Part shown: positions 1 through 10,680 of the stretch, piece by piece | Position numbering within the stretch: position 1 is the stretch's first letter | Layout: the number at the start of each line of letters is the position of its first letter | Assembly (NCBI GenBank): GCA_030998225.1 | Contig: JAPYXD010000680.1 | Location: forward strand, 7,936,001-8,000,000 | From: Diplolepis rosae | Taxonomy: Eukaryota; Arthropoda; Insecta; Hymenoptera; Diplolepididae | Direction: 5' to 3' | Length of the DNA: 64,000 bases | Notes under the pieces: model-generated | The model's input: only the letters and a program-made list of their open reading frames with translations | What the model was told of the DNA's origin: nothing | The model's database searches: none | Translations under genes and position numbers: made by a program

Positions 1-1800
1 AGATTTTTATAAGTTTACTAAAATAAAAGATAATTATATATATAAACTATATTTATATATATAAAATTATACATATTTTATGAATATATATATATTCATA
101 AAACAGAAACAAAATATTTTACTTATTTTTAAAATATTTTTATTAAATATATAAACTTGAATTCTAGCCCTTAATATTTTCTATGGTTAATACAACATAT
201 TGTACGTATTCATCAATAAAGAAGCAATAAATTAATCATAATATAAGGTTAAGGAGGGATAATATAGAATTTAAGAAATATGCACTCATAAAATAGAAAA
301 ATATTCGGAAACTATTTTTCCCAATAAAAATACTTTTTATCAAAAATGGAATAGAATTTTGTTTTTAGATGTGAAAATTCTAATGAGTTAAAAAAATTTC
401 AGCATGGAATTTGCTGGCAAAAATTTTTAATCGACTTGTCAGAATGTTTTCTAGGTGAAAGTGTCCGTAAGCAGTAAAGAAATGAAGCTATTACAAAATA
501 GTAAACTGATCTGCTGGGAGAAGAAACAGGGAAGTACTATAACTCAGGTTCACGAGACAAATTATAGAAAGAGTGATGCTTTAGGTATTAACCATAAAAA
601 CGTTTTACAGCCCACTATAATGTAATTGACTTACCTGCCGTTGAGAATCTTTACCAAAGTACTATACATAATCCCGAGAAAACTGGACGTTCGTTCCCGT
701 TCGCGATTTCAGAAAAAACTGAGGGCATTTTCAATGTTTTGTCGACTAGAAAAAGTGAAATTTCACTCCTTCCACAGCAACCCTTTGGAACGCTTTCTAA
801 TTTTTACAATCCTTATTGTAATTCTTACTTTCACCAATCCTTTTTCCGGATGTCTTTTTGACAAAACCCTTCCGTCCTCAAGCCCCCTCCATATCCAGTG
901 TCCTGCCATTTCCACACTTTCTCGCCTTTCTCAACCCTTTTTATGACTCTCTTAAGAGAGAAAGTCTGGCCAACAACCCCTGCTGACTTGGGCCAATAAA
1001 ATTTGTAAAGATGTTTTTTTTTTGGAAGAAACTTTTCTAAGGGACATTTTTGACTTATTTCCAAGTTTTTCTGCATTTGATTTGTCAAGTTTTACTTTTT
1101 TGAATTCATCATTATATTTTTTTATGTAAATGGGGGGAAAAGCTTTTTTAAAAATAAATTTTTATTGATGTATTATTTATATGATTTGAGTTCTTTTCTA
1201 GAATACAAAGAATGATTAGACGATTTAAGCCGAAGTATATCATTCTATCTGGTTTTTATATTTTATTATTTGCTTTTTTGAATTCGTATCAATGCGAAAC
1301 CTTTGTTGAGATAGACCCCCTATCGAGTTTAGGGCATATATAATCTGAAATGTACATTATTATCTTATAAACTTTTTAGAGACTTGTCAAGCAAATATTT
1401 TAAATTTTTATGAGACATTACATGGCCCACAAAAATCTTAAATATGTTTTTCATTACTTCAGAAAGTATGAAAAATACACTTGCTTGAGTTAACTAGTTT
1501 CAAAATATGATAATCAGATTGTCTGATTAATTTTCTACATACGACTTGACGATTGAAAAATATAGATCACTTACTATTCATACTTTTATGAATAATAAAA
1601 AGGCGTAAGTGACTTGTCGATATTATACTTTCTTGATTACAGATTTGCGAGTTACTGAATATATTAAAAATTGTATTCCAGCATTCTCGGACCTAATAAA
1701 ATACTTACTTCATGGGAATGCAGTAAAAGCAAGATTTCAAAGGTTTATTTTTTAGAAAAAATCAAATACGACGAAACTTTTAAATTATAAAAATAATTTC
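1..1800. other. AT-rich intergenic DNA, no gene seen
   Basis: AT-rich sequence with short runs of alternating A and T. A perfect 28-bp AT palindrome lies at 76-103. A slightly GC-richer patch at 620-960 has short open frames on both strands and a donor-like sequence on the minus strand near 632, but nothing that looks like protein and no recognisable domain. No RNA gene or mobile element was recognised here. Confidence 0.6.
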
Positions 1801-1804
1801 AAAT

Positions 1805-1920
1805 TAATTAGTTGAGTTTGAAATTTTTGTCACTGCCTACATTATCGGAGGATCACTAGTCGCGTATCAGATAGGATACGTTGTCGACAGGTGTCCTCGT
1901 AGACAATTTCAAACTCTTAT
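1805..1920 (+). repeat. Short repeat with inverted ends, related to the SINE head
   Basis: Starts with TTAGTTGAGTTTGAAATT and ends with the inverted partner AATTTCAAACTC. Its first 40 bases recur at 59119-59180 on the plus strand, and in reverse orientation at the 3' side of the complete SINE copy at 53351-53482. The middle here (GGAGGATCACTAGTCGCG) differs from the tRNA-like middle of that SINE, so this is either a sister family or an unrelated element that shares the same leader. Confidence 0.5.
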
Positions 1921-1949
1921 ATCGCAAATAATGCAAATAAATTCAATAT

Positions 1950-2041
1950 TTAAAGAATTTGAAAATCTTTCTGTGGAAAAAATGACGCTTTCGACTGCGC
2001 TGGGATTCGAGCCCAGGTCTTTCGATTGCCGGTCGACTGCT
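1950..2041 (-). mobile_element. tRNA-like SINE body, head missing
   Basis: On the minus strand this contains GGCTCGAATCC, a good match to the RNA polymerase III B box, inside a T-arm-like CTGGGCTCGAATCCCAG. Before it lies TCGACCGGCAATCGA, which folds like a small anticodon arm. The roughly 92 bases are essentially identical to 53351-53440 and close to 21901-21993. Unlike the 53-kb copy it lacks the head, so it is 5'-truncated or interrupted. It is not a functional tRNA, because there is no acceptor stem or complete D arm. Confidence 0.6.
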
Positions 2042-2522
2042 TAAAAATAATTTTCAGTTCTGGTAGCACTGCTTCTTGAAATATATTCATCACTTATTTA
2101 AATACTCAAAAAAATTTAATAATTTAATTTAACTCAATATTATCTGAATTCTATCAAAATACATATGACAGTTGTATTAAAATGAAAATTACTAATTCTC
2201 GTTGATGTACAATTTCACATAAATAGTTCCAGTGCCATAGACACATCTAAATCAAATTTTTTTAACAGTTTGTCCTAATTCTTCAGGAAATCTTGATTTC
2301 AGTTTTTGAAGAATCTACCAGAAACCAGTTAATGTGAAACCATCCATGTAATAATTTGTGCAATGATTTTATCAATTTCTATCAAAAGTATAATATAAGT
2401 CTTCGATTTCTATTATGAATCAGACCAGAGGCAGTGGGAATTTGAATGAAGATAAAGAAGATATGGTGGATCGGAGAAGAGATGCTGCATCAGGTGAAGT
2501 CCAGCGTGGTACGGTGTAGCCT

Positions 2523-2589
2523 CCTGTTACGTATACTGAAGGTATACCGGACAGGAATACACTCAGGATACATTCAGTATACGTACAGG
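2523..2589 (+). ncRNA. mir-iab-8: microRNA precursor mir-iab-8 (antisense of mir-iab-4)
   Basis: A 67-nt hairpin with a stem of about 24 bp, two one-base bulges, one mismatch and a loop of about 15 nt (2550-2564). The 5' arm product lies at 2527-2549 and begins TTACGTATACTGAAGG. The 3' arm product lies at 2565-2584 and begins AGGATACATTCAGTATA. Both match insect miR-iab-8 as I remember it. In Drosophila this strand is read by the long iab-8 RNA, which runs in the Hox-gene direction and represses abd-A, Ubx and the cofactors hth and exd in the posterior abdomen. The plus strand is therefore probably the Hox coding strand. Pairing extends a few bases outside the stem (GCCTCCTGT with ACAGGGGGT). 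Open frames crossing the hairpin are chance. Confidence 0.95.
2523..2589 (-). ncRNA. mir-iab-4: microRNA precursor mir-iab-4
   Basis: This is the reverse strand of the same hairpin. The 5' arm product is complementary to 2563-2584 and begins ACGTATACTGAATGTATC. The 3' arm product is complementary to 2526-2549 and begins CGGTATACCTTCAGTATA. Both equal insect miR-iab-4 as I remember it. In flies it is made in the abdomen from the abd-A/Abd-B intergenic region and targets Ubx; ectopic expression turns halteres towards wings. Because the stem is nearly symmetric, both strands can be processed, which is the known two-strand behaviour of this locus. Its promoter would lie at higher coordinates, and none was identified with confidence. 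Confidence 0.96.
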
Positions 2590-3199
2590 GGGTTTCACAT
2601 TCCTCATCGAGAACCTCTTCCATCCACAACTGCAGCTATCAAAATCCAACGATGTAAATCTCGAGGTTCGTCTGACACTGCGTGTAGTAGTCCACTATTT
2701 AAAACAAGGAGCTACTATCACCGTGCAGCTGACGACCTCAATTAGGTAACTGATAAGATGATCTCCGCTAATCTCTGATCCCAGACATTCATTGATAATC
2801 TGCCATTTGTCTAGTACAACTACTAAATCCAGTGAGAAAAAGTCATCAACCCTTTTTCTGATTCTTTCGATACTTGTCAATCCAGATCAACTTGAATCAT
2901 CTGAAAAAAAATCACAAGTCATTGGTGTCATGTGTTATAAAGCCACGAAAAAATATTATTTCTTCCCCTGTTACTAACAAACAAGACTTGATGTTACTTT
3001 AATAAAGCCAATATGCATTTTTTGGCTCTAAAGGTATAGATTTCGAAAAATAAATGTTCACGTTAATGGACCTAATGATGAGTTTTAGAAATTTCACAAA
3101 AATTTCAGTAATCCCTTCAATACCGACCAATGAAACTCAATCTTAAAGATTTTCTCAAGCATTTGTTATCCTCTGTCCCAGGGGCTACGGAACCCAACC
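2590..3199. other. Flank of the microRNA hairpin, probably primary transcript sequence
   Basis: No open frame with protein character and no repeat recognised. It lies between the mir-iab hairpin and the GC-rich island starting near 3.2 kb, so transcripts carrying either microRNA probably cross it. That is inference from position only. Confidence 0.4.
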
Positions 3200-3974
3200 T
3201 GCTTGTGTGCTGTGCCGGTTGCCTGCTCTCTGGAAGACCCTTGAAATACGAGCCTATCGCTTGACAGAAGATCGATACTGCCACACGCACACAATCATGG
3301 GGGTAACGTGGCTACCCAAAAAGCATACTATCAACAAACTAACCTCCTCTCGTTATTATAATTTCCTGACTCCTGATTCCTCTCCCTACCTTCCTTGGAA
3401 ACTAGGTACCAGTCTTCTCTGAAGTCTTGTTTCTTGCAGTCTCTTATTTTTAAAAAAACCCTTTCCGAGTGAATGTGCGAAACTTCCCTCGAGAGGAATG
3501 TTTGGAAAAGTAGCCAACGTGACTGAAGCACGGCTGGCGTCTGACTGGTGACGTCTGCCGCCGCGGCGCTGTTCACCGGTGGAGGTAACCAGTACGTCAC
3601 TCGCGATACGTGTACAATATAAAACTTGTCTTGGATGGAAAGGAACAACGCGGACTTTGGATCTAGAGTCGAGCTCGCGACGCCGACGCTATGCGACGTC
3701 GCTTTCGCCTGGGGGCGCGAGGGCAGAATGTGTGAGTCTGTCGCACACTGGCGTAGGAAGGCTGGCTTTGGTGGTGAGTTGGGGGTGAAGGAGACGCCGG
3801 GAGGGGCGGAACTTTATAAAGCGCAGGGTCGAGCAACCCCCTCCCTTACTCGCGTCCAAACTTCCCTTTATCTTGCCCCAGGGTTGGTGTGCTCAAGGTT
3901 TCTGTGTGGGTGAACCCAGGGGCTTGATTGTGTGCTAAATTTCCGCCACCCTTGAGAGCTATAGAGCGTAGCCT

Positions 3975-3983
3975 GGCGCCACC
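3975..3983 (-). promoter_or_regulatory. CTCF-like core GGTGGCGCC
   Basis: Read on the minus strand the sequence is CTGGTGGCGCCAGG, containing the AGGTGGCGCC-type core preferred by insect CTCF apart from its first base. CTCF sites mark several boundaries in the fly bithorax complex, so a site 1.4 kb from mir-iab-4 is plausible. The inner GGCGCC is itself a palindrome, so chance is not excluded. Confidence 0.4.
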
Positions 3984-4107
3984 AGGCGCTTCTACCCTGA
4001 AACTGCTCGTTCATCCTGCGGCTTTATTGCCTGATCCCTATAGAAAGAAAGAGATGGAATAAAAGAGCTCGAGTGAGAGAGATAGACGGATTTAGAATAG
4101 AAAAAAA

Positions 4108-4160
4108 ATGATAAAAATATGCGCTCCGGACTGGATTCGCCTGCAGCTAGTCCTCCACAG
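4108..4160 (+). other. Possible end of a first exon with splice donor
   Basis: The sequence CCACAG then GTAAGA at 4155-4166 is a strong splice donor. Upstream ATG codons lie at 4108 and 4119. The frame from 4119 encodes MRSGLDSPAASPPQ and reaches the donor at a codon boundary. Together with the TATA boxes about 340 and 540 bases upstream this could be the 3' end of a first exon on the Hox strand. I recognise no protein family from 14 residues, and it may equally be untranslated leader or chance. Confidence 0.25.
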
Positions 4161-4748
4161 GTAAGATTATACGACCTCGCGAGTCTGCGAAATTCCGTGT
4201 CACGCTTCGGAATTATTAATATGGATACCCGCAGATGGTTTAGTCAAGGGTGCTTTTATTTAGTCGAGGAGAAAACGGTTCTAAGGGTTTTATTGCTGCG
4301 TGTGCTTTTAAATTTATGATTTTTAGGAATGGAATTTATCAAGTTTTTGGGAAATATGTTTTTTGTAATTGGAAGCTTGTTAGGGAGGCTAATATGGAAT
4401 GTTAGTTGAGGGGAGATTGCATTTTGAATTTTAACTATATGAATATTTATATTGTTGAGTTTTTAGATGAATTTTCTGATGGATTTTTTGTGCAAATAAA
4501 TATCCGATGAAGAGAAAATCATTAAGTATTATTTTAAATGTTTGGATCATTTTTTACTGTGAGTTGCAAATAATTATTTTATTAGGAAAATAAATATCGA
4601 CGGGTAATGTTTTTCCTTTAAATTTGCAAGTATTTTAAAGAATCTAGCAATTATAAGGTATATTTAAAATGGATTCAAATTTATATTACTACAAACTCAA
4701 ATCGGTATGGCAACTTCAAGCGATTCGAAATTCTCTCAAAAAATCGAA

Positions 4749-4978
4749 AATATTCGAACCATTAAAATCAAAACTGACTAAATTTAGAGCAAAATTAATT
4801 TTTAAACAAAAAAGAAGGCTCTTTTTTCTTTTTTTTTCATTCAAAAGAGGATAAAAGGAATTTTAAAAAAGGAAGGGGTTTGGATGATTGCCTTCTTTTT
4901 GCTTTCTGCCTTTTTTGTTTAAAAATTCATTTGGCTCAAAATTTAGTCGGTTTTGTTTTTGAGCCTTCAGATTATTTC
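4749..4978. mobile_element. Inverted-repeat element (MITE-like)
   Basis: Imperfect arms of about 75-100 bp face each other: the left arm has AACTGACTAAATTTAGAGC and AATTTTTAAACAAAAAAG (near 4770-4815), and the right arm has their inverted partners near 4910-4955. The middle is pyrimidine- and A-rich. Part of the right half recurs at 11165-11300. Arms have diverged to about 80%, so this is an old copy. No target duplication is clear. Confidence 0.55.
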
Positions 4979-4984
4979 GATTTT

Positions 4985-7900
4985 TGATCTAACCAAATAA
5001 TTTTGTTGAAAAAACCAAGATCTTTCCTTATATTAACCGAAATTTGATTGAATCAGCCAAAATATAATGGAATCGACTGAAATTGCTATTTATAAACACA
5101 ATTGTGTTATTTTCCGAAATTATATCTCAAAAGTTAAACATGAATTACATTTAAATAAATTCAGTATTAAAATAACTACAATTATATTCTAAGGATTTTT
5201 GCATAATTCTGATTGACAGATCCCCTAAAAACTTTTTGCACCTCACAGAACTATAGAACTATGTTTTTGAAAAATGTTGAAGGATTACAATAATATAAAG
5301 TTGTGAAATTTCCAACACATTTTTTTAGATTGAAAAGAATTGACTCAAATATGTATACATCTAAATCTCTTAAACTAATTAGCTACGAGATAAAGAGATT
5401 TTATTTTTCTATAAAATAGTCTTTTTGAAGGGTCCACGTTCGCTCGAGATTAATTAATTATTTAAGGATATTTAAATCAATATATTTGAAACAAAAAATA
5501 GTAATCTGCCTAGCCAACTTGTCAGCTAGTTAATCTTGCCAGTTTTTTTAGGTGTAATAAAATTATCATTACAAAAAACGAGTTTTTTTATAAAAAACGT
5601 TAGGAGCACATCTATTCTGGATGAATTTGTAATTAATTAAACCTCTACTTGAGAGCGTAATTAATCACTTACGTTGCTATTTATTACAAATACAAATCCC
5701 TTACTGTTTAAACGCAAATTATAAGTTCGTGAATCAATTAAAAATCGATTAATACGTTAAAGGTGCATTGAAGATGCTAATTGTTATTGGCTTATAAATT
5801 ATGTCTACAACTATTGATTGATGATTTCCAACTTTAAAAAATGAACATTATGTCCTTGAATGAGGCAGTAAATTTGCTTAATTATTATTTTATTCGAAGT
5901 TCTTCTAAGGAAGTCAATTAAATTTATTTCCTTGTATCAAGGTTGTCATCATCGACTGTGAACAATCCTCAAAGAAACATAAGATACAAATATTGTATGC
6001 AAGCGCAATCATAAATTAACCTAGTTTGTAATCCTGCTTCCAATCTACGTATTTTTGCAAATCGTTTCTTTCTAATGACACCAATTACATGTGCAGTATT
6101 TTTACAAGTTCTCCAATGAGAAATAAAACAGAATTTTTGACGCAAATTGTAAATTTCTTCAATAACTGAATAGTACTTTTTGTAATTAGCTAAAGTTACT
6201 TCAAACAAATAAAGAGTAAATAAGTACACACAAAAACAATTTGTTTGAACGAAAATAAATATATATCTTGGAAAGCAATTTCTCAGGCTAGAAAATTATT
6301 ATCATTTAGTACTATTAATACTATTACTTTATCTTGTATTATATTAGCATTAATACTATTATTAAAAACAATTTCTTTTTCGCCGTCGGTTTCAATGAGG
6401 AACACGATGAAGAAAAATTTGTATTGCTTAGAAGGAGAAAGAATGAGAGTTGAGTTTCCTGTGTATGAGAAAAACAACTACTATTTCCAGACTTCTCTCC
6501 TTTCGATTGGAAAAATTGGACGACAAAAAAACGGTCGTTTGCTGCTGCCATCTGCAAGAAGATTCCTCAACTATTACACCGACGACTCTGGCTCTCACAC
6601 AATGGACTTTGCGGTCAACCGAGTCCACTAAAGGGGAGTCTTCCAAAGGACATGGCTACGCTCCCTCTTCTGCTACTAATCTTGTCCCCTTGGCGACGTC
6701 ATTTCAGGATCGAGCAAAATTACTCTCTCTCCCATACAGATAATATCTGAAAGCACACGAATGTGAAGATAATTCTAAAAATGCATTCCAGGCTGATTAA
6801 TGTTCTTCCGAAAACATAATGAAAGCATGAAAACTATAACTGGTTATATTTATTATATTAATTTCTTTCATCAAATGTTTCTTATTTGATTGCATTAAAT
6901 TAAACACAGTGAAGATATTCATTTTCACTCTAGACAAGTTCGATAAAGAATTCGCATACAATTACATAAAAATTTTCAATTTTTTTGCAATGAAAAATTG
7001 GTCAGCTACTTCGGTTTATAAAATATCCCATTGCTAATTTATTTGTGAGCAGAACTACGTTTTTTGTTGAAGTTACTGTCCGCATTATTATTTCAAGAAT
7101 TTGGATAGTAGCATTAAAAAAAAAGTAGTTGTGCCAACGATTAAATTAAAAATACTATCTTTTGCGAAGTGAAATACTTGGTTCAAGTTAATATTTTTTT
7201 CCATCTGGTATTATGATGGCCTGATAATATTTATATTCCTTACGCAATTTAATTATAAAATTATAAACCGAAACAAGAAAGCTGCACCTACTAAAAAGTA
7301 GAGTAAAAATAAATAAAGTATAAGGCACAGTGGAATAGAATCATAAAATGTTTGCCATTCAGATTTTAAAATTACTATGGCAAGCTACTGATTTATAATT
7401 TTAACGTATCGAATTGGGTTGCTGAAAAGTGTACAAATGACTCTGAGCTATCTTACACTCAAAAAGGAGACAAGCGTATCCAGCAGTAATGCGACGAAAA
7501 TTACTCTTGTAATAATTGCGTAATAAGACCCCTTGGTTTCTCACTGCTTATTGCTAGCACGAAAGAAATCTCCAGTATTAAGAGTGTATGCTTTGCAGGA
7601 TAACTGCGCCTTATAATCCAAGGCTTCACTGGTTTGCTTATGCGGACCGTACCAATCATTATTATAATTATAAAAGTCGTTCGAGCACACGGAGAAAAAA
7701 TATGCCCCTAAATTCACTTGAAAATTATCTCTAAGGGAATTTTTATACTTCTTACAACAACAAAAAATTAAAAATTGAGTTAAGGCCGTGAATCAACCAA
7801 GCCACGTGACATCAGTATTTACAATCAGAGTCTGTAAGATTGTTAAAAAATTAATAACTAGAATAAAGTTTCTTTATTAATGAGTCGTAGACAAAAAACA

Positions 7901-8310
7901 AAGAAAATTTGCTTTCTACATAAAATACAGGGGTTGAAGTTCATAAAGGACCTTAAATAATTTTGGAGCATCTTAAAATATCCTGAACATGATCAAAAAT
8001 GAAGATTAGAAGAATGTAAACGATTACAAGAATAGAGAAGAGATTACTGAATAAAAGAGTATTTGACAGTGCAGGATTCATTTCCAAACTGCGTGAGACT
8101 CTTGCCCACTATTTATTAATCATTTAAATTTTTCAGTAACCACTCCTTTTTCTTTAGTACTTATTCATATTTTTGTAATATCCATTTTTCTCCATGAAGT
8201 AACTTGTAACATTCTGATGTTACTGAAATGTATTGAAGTACTTTGACGTATTCTAATTTATATTCAAATATCCTAAAATTCTCAAACAAACTCGGTAGAC
8301 TATAAACTGA
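4985..8310. other. AT-rich intergenic DNA, no gene supported
   Basis: No RNA gene or clear element. A frame at 6245-6631 could encode 128 residues with one hydrophobic stretch, but it opens with TTG; the first ATG (6395) leaves about 79 residues and no recognisable domain. At 7686 there is CACGGAGAAAAA, like the ends of elements further right, but no matching second end was found. Confidence 0.5.
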
Positions 8311-8313
8311 ATA

Positions 8314-8674
8314 ACGTTTCCTTGAGTGCGGATATTTCGTGATACTTTATAGTAATTGTAATGTCTTTGATGGTATTTAATTAAAAGAATTTAAGGATAT
8401 CTCAATGTACTTCAAGATACTTCAAGGTACTTATTGATCCAAAAAATATGCCAATAAAACTAATATATATGCTACCAATTCTATAACATATTGATTTGAA
8501 TCAATGATATACATGCTTTTAGCAGAAATGCTATAAATTCAATAGCATTTTTTTCTCAGTGTTGAACTATCTTGAAGTACATTGAGATATCCTTACATTC
8601 TTTTAATTAAATACCATCAAAGATATTACATCACTATAAAATATCTCGAAATATCCGTACTAATGGAAACTGTT
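8314..8674. mobile_element. Inverted-repeat element with about 110-bp arms
   Basis: Arms at 8314-8426 and 8569-8674 are inverted copies (for example TTTGATGGTATTTAATTAAA on the left, its complement on the right) at roughly 85% identity. The roughly 140-bp middle is a different repeat (8445-8557) that also occurs near 28.3 kb, so the original hairpin has been split by a later insertion. Confidence 0.6.
8445..8557 (+). mobile_element. Nested short repeat, family shared with 28240-28407
   Basis: Contains ATTGATTTGAATCAATGATA flanked by TTCTATA-ACAT and TATACATGCTTTTAGCAGAAAT. The same order of motifs recurs at 28240-28407. It ends in TTTTTTCTCAGTG, like the CACTGAGAAAA ends of other short elements here. 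It sits inside the hairpin 8314-8674. Confidence 0.5.
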
Positions 8675-8679
8675 ATCAA

Positions 8680-10100
8680 ATGTATTGTATTAGGTACAAC
8701 GCAGGTATGGTAATTATTATAATATTCCAGTGTACTAGTTCCAAACATTTTGTAACTCATACAATATGTTTATTGTTTCTTATCTGCCAAAATAATTTAC
8801 TAAAAAATGTGTACAAACTTTAGTTACAGAAAATTTGAAGTAGTAGGGTTTAAAATTTGTCCAGCGAATGCAAACAATTTGTTTTCTTTGTCGCACTTAT
8901 TGATCATAATTTTAGTATAGAGCCAGAAGAAGATCTACTTTACGATGGCTTACGTTGAGAGGCGTGCGAAAATATCAATTTGGATGTAGAGCATGTCTAT
9001 TATATGTATAACTATATTGTCCATTAGAACTTCCCTGTACAGCTTTTACTATTTAGAATCATCTTCTGTTTCCAACTAAGACCTTGCCTAGTAACTATAT
9101 TTCCCAACTGCCCTCCTTTTGCCCAACAAATTACCATCAAATGCATCTGCGACCAAACCGCTTTCCATACAGAAGCATAATTGTAAACTTGAGAGGAAAC
9201 AAGCCAACACAGAATCTCGAAACAATTTATTAGTCATCTGAGATGGGCAAATTAATTAAAACTAGTTCAAATCCACTTAACGGGAATACACGTATAAAAA
9301 TAGGTGCACACTGTGTATATTTTATCGATGTTGAAGTGTGCAAATGTGCTCTGAAATTAAAATCATTGTGTAGGAATTTAGGCAAATAATAAATAATTTC
9401 GTTGCATCACTAGTTTCATGCCTTAGTTAGAGGAGGAAACGCATTGATTTTCATAAATTTGTTGATACAGAACACAAATGTTTTAAAGTTCAAGATATAA
9501 ATTTCACTTTATGGATCTTAACACTCATAAAACGACTTTTATAGACCATGTAAGTAACTTACTTCTTGGGTGTCTTGTCCCTAAACAACATGTGTCATTT
9601 CCATATTTATTTAAATGCTTAGTATTAGTTTGAATTTAAAAAAAACTACTTTTTTATTTCTGAAATTTTAAATAACGTTATATATCAAGTTAGGAACTGA
9701 CAATATACATCTATTTGAAAAAAGTTCAAATTAAAGATTCAATTTTTTTTAAATTAATCCCGATGAATCTTTTTAAATTACATTTAAAACATCTTTTTAT
9801 TAGTTTTATTTTCCTCACTGGTGCCATAAATCCAAACAATTTCCATACAAGGAACGACTCAATTAGATTAATCGAATCCCATTTACTTTTTCATATAAAC
9901 GGAATGAAAACCTGAGTGATGAGGAATTTTCAGACTCTCTTTTAATATGAAACAGAATTCATTGGATATTCAAATTTAATAAATGACAATATTAAGTAAA
10001 TAGTTGAATTTCTAAGAAGCTCCAGCAAGGAACAAATCAACAACTAAAATTAGACTACCCATAACCGCGAGGTTATACTCTCCAGTAAAAAACCAATATA
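8680..10100. other. AT-rich intergenic DNA, nothing recognised
   Basis: No gene, RNA, repeat copy or strong motif recognised. A 66-codon frame at 9715-9915 has no protein character. Confidence 0.5.
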
Positions 10101-10109
10101 AGACAACCA

Positions 10110-10680
10110 ATGACTTTAAAACTCCCACAAAGAAAAGCCAGAAACTACCAAGTGCTCCTTTCGCAGTTCATAAAAATCAACATTACGCCAATGAGCCCAT
10201 CCAACGATCCTCTGAATCGAAGCCTCTATCGGCAAGACCGCAAGACTCAGCTTCCGAAGATGAACGAAGTCGCTCCGGGAAAAGTCGAGGGGACTATCGG
10301 TTGGGTCCGCATGGGACTCACTTTGATTTGAAAGGGACGAGCTTGCCAGCCCGACCAGACCAGACAGGTTCGCACAGATGCTCGGCGGCCATCATGAATG
10401 TCTGTAAAATATGTATTTGACTGTTGTGGCGCGGGTGGGGAGGCGAGAATCCCTCGCCGGAGTGAGAATCACAGGAGAAGGGGAAAAATCGAGGGAAAAG
10501 GCAACAACTATGAAAAGATGGAATTGTGGGGGGGGGGGGGGTATTTCTAAGGGGATGTGCACCATAGAGGGCGCTACGATCGACTCTAGAAACGAACGAC
10601 TCGCACGATCGTGTCATTATGCTACGAGATTCACAAAAAAGAACATCTCTCTGGAACGGATGCTGCGATATAAGGAATAG
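10110..10680. promoter_or_regulatory. GC-rich island, candidate boundary or regulatory element
   Basis: GC-rich, repeat-free island bounded by AT-rich DNA. It has a CTCF-like site (10562-10576), a Pho-type GCCAT at 10388-10392 and a run of 14 G at 10528-10541. Short open frames on both strands look like base-composition effects. In a Hox intergenic region such islands are usually enhancers, insulators or Polycomb elements. Confidence 0.35.
10562..10576 (+). promoter_or_regulatory. CTCF-like site CCATAGAGGGCGCTA
   Basis: Agrees with the CTCF consensus CCASYAGRKGGCGC at nearly all positions, including the AGAGGGCGC core, which also occurs in insect CTCF sites. This is the best CTCF-like match I saw in the window. 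Binding cannot be shown from sequence. Confidence 0.5.

Larger units (their letters stand above)
3200..4165 (+). promoter_or_regulatory. GC-rich island with promoter-like motifs next to mir-iab-4/8
   Basis: One of the most GC-rich stretches in the window, with no repeat. On the plus strand it has a TATA box (TATAAAA, 3618-3624), a GC box (GGGGCGG, 3803-3809) just ahead of a second TATA box (3815-3820), GAGAGA at 4075-4080, and a splice donor at 4160/4161. CTCF-like cores lie at 3717-3728 (CCTGGGGGCGCG) and 3975-3983 (GGTGGCGCC on the minus strand). Expected roles in this context are a promoter for a non-coding or upstream exon and a domain boundary. The motifs are visible; the functions are inferred. 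Confidence 0.45.

Noticed and set aside
3661..3690. Restriction-site-rich text (TCTAGAGTCGAGCTCGCGA) resembling a vector polylinker
   Set aside because: The match to common polylinkers stops after about ten bases and both sides continue as ordinary GC-rich genomic sequence.
6245..6631. 128-codon frame with a hydrophobic segment
   Set aside because: It opens with TTG. From the first ATG only about 79 residues remain, without a recognisable domain, splice sites or neighbours.
7686..7700. CACGGAGAAAAA as the end of a TA element
   Set aside because: No inverted partner was found within the next 2 kb.
10528..10541. Run of 14 G as a G-quadruplex
   Set aside because: A homopolymer can fold in several registers, but run length is also prone to sequencing error and there are no separate G tracts nearby; kept only as a note in the island entry.
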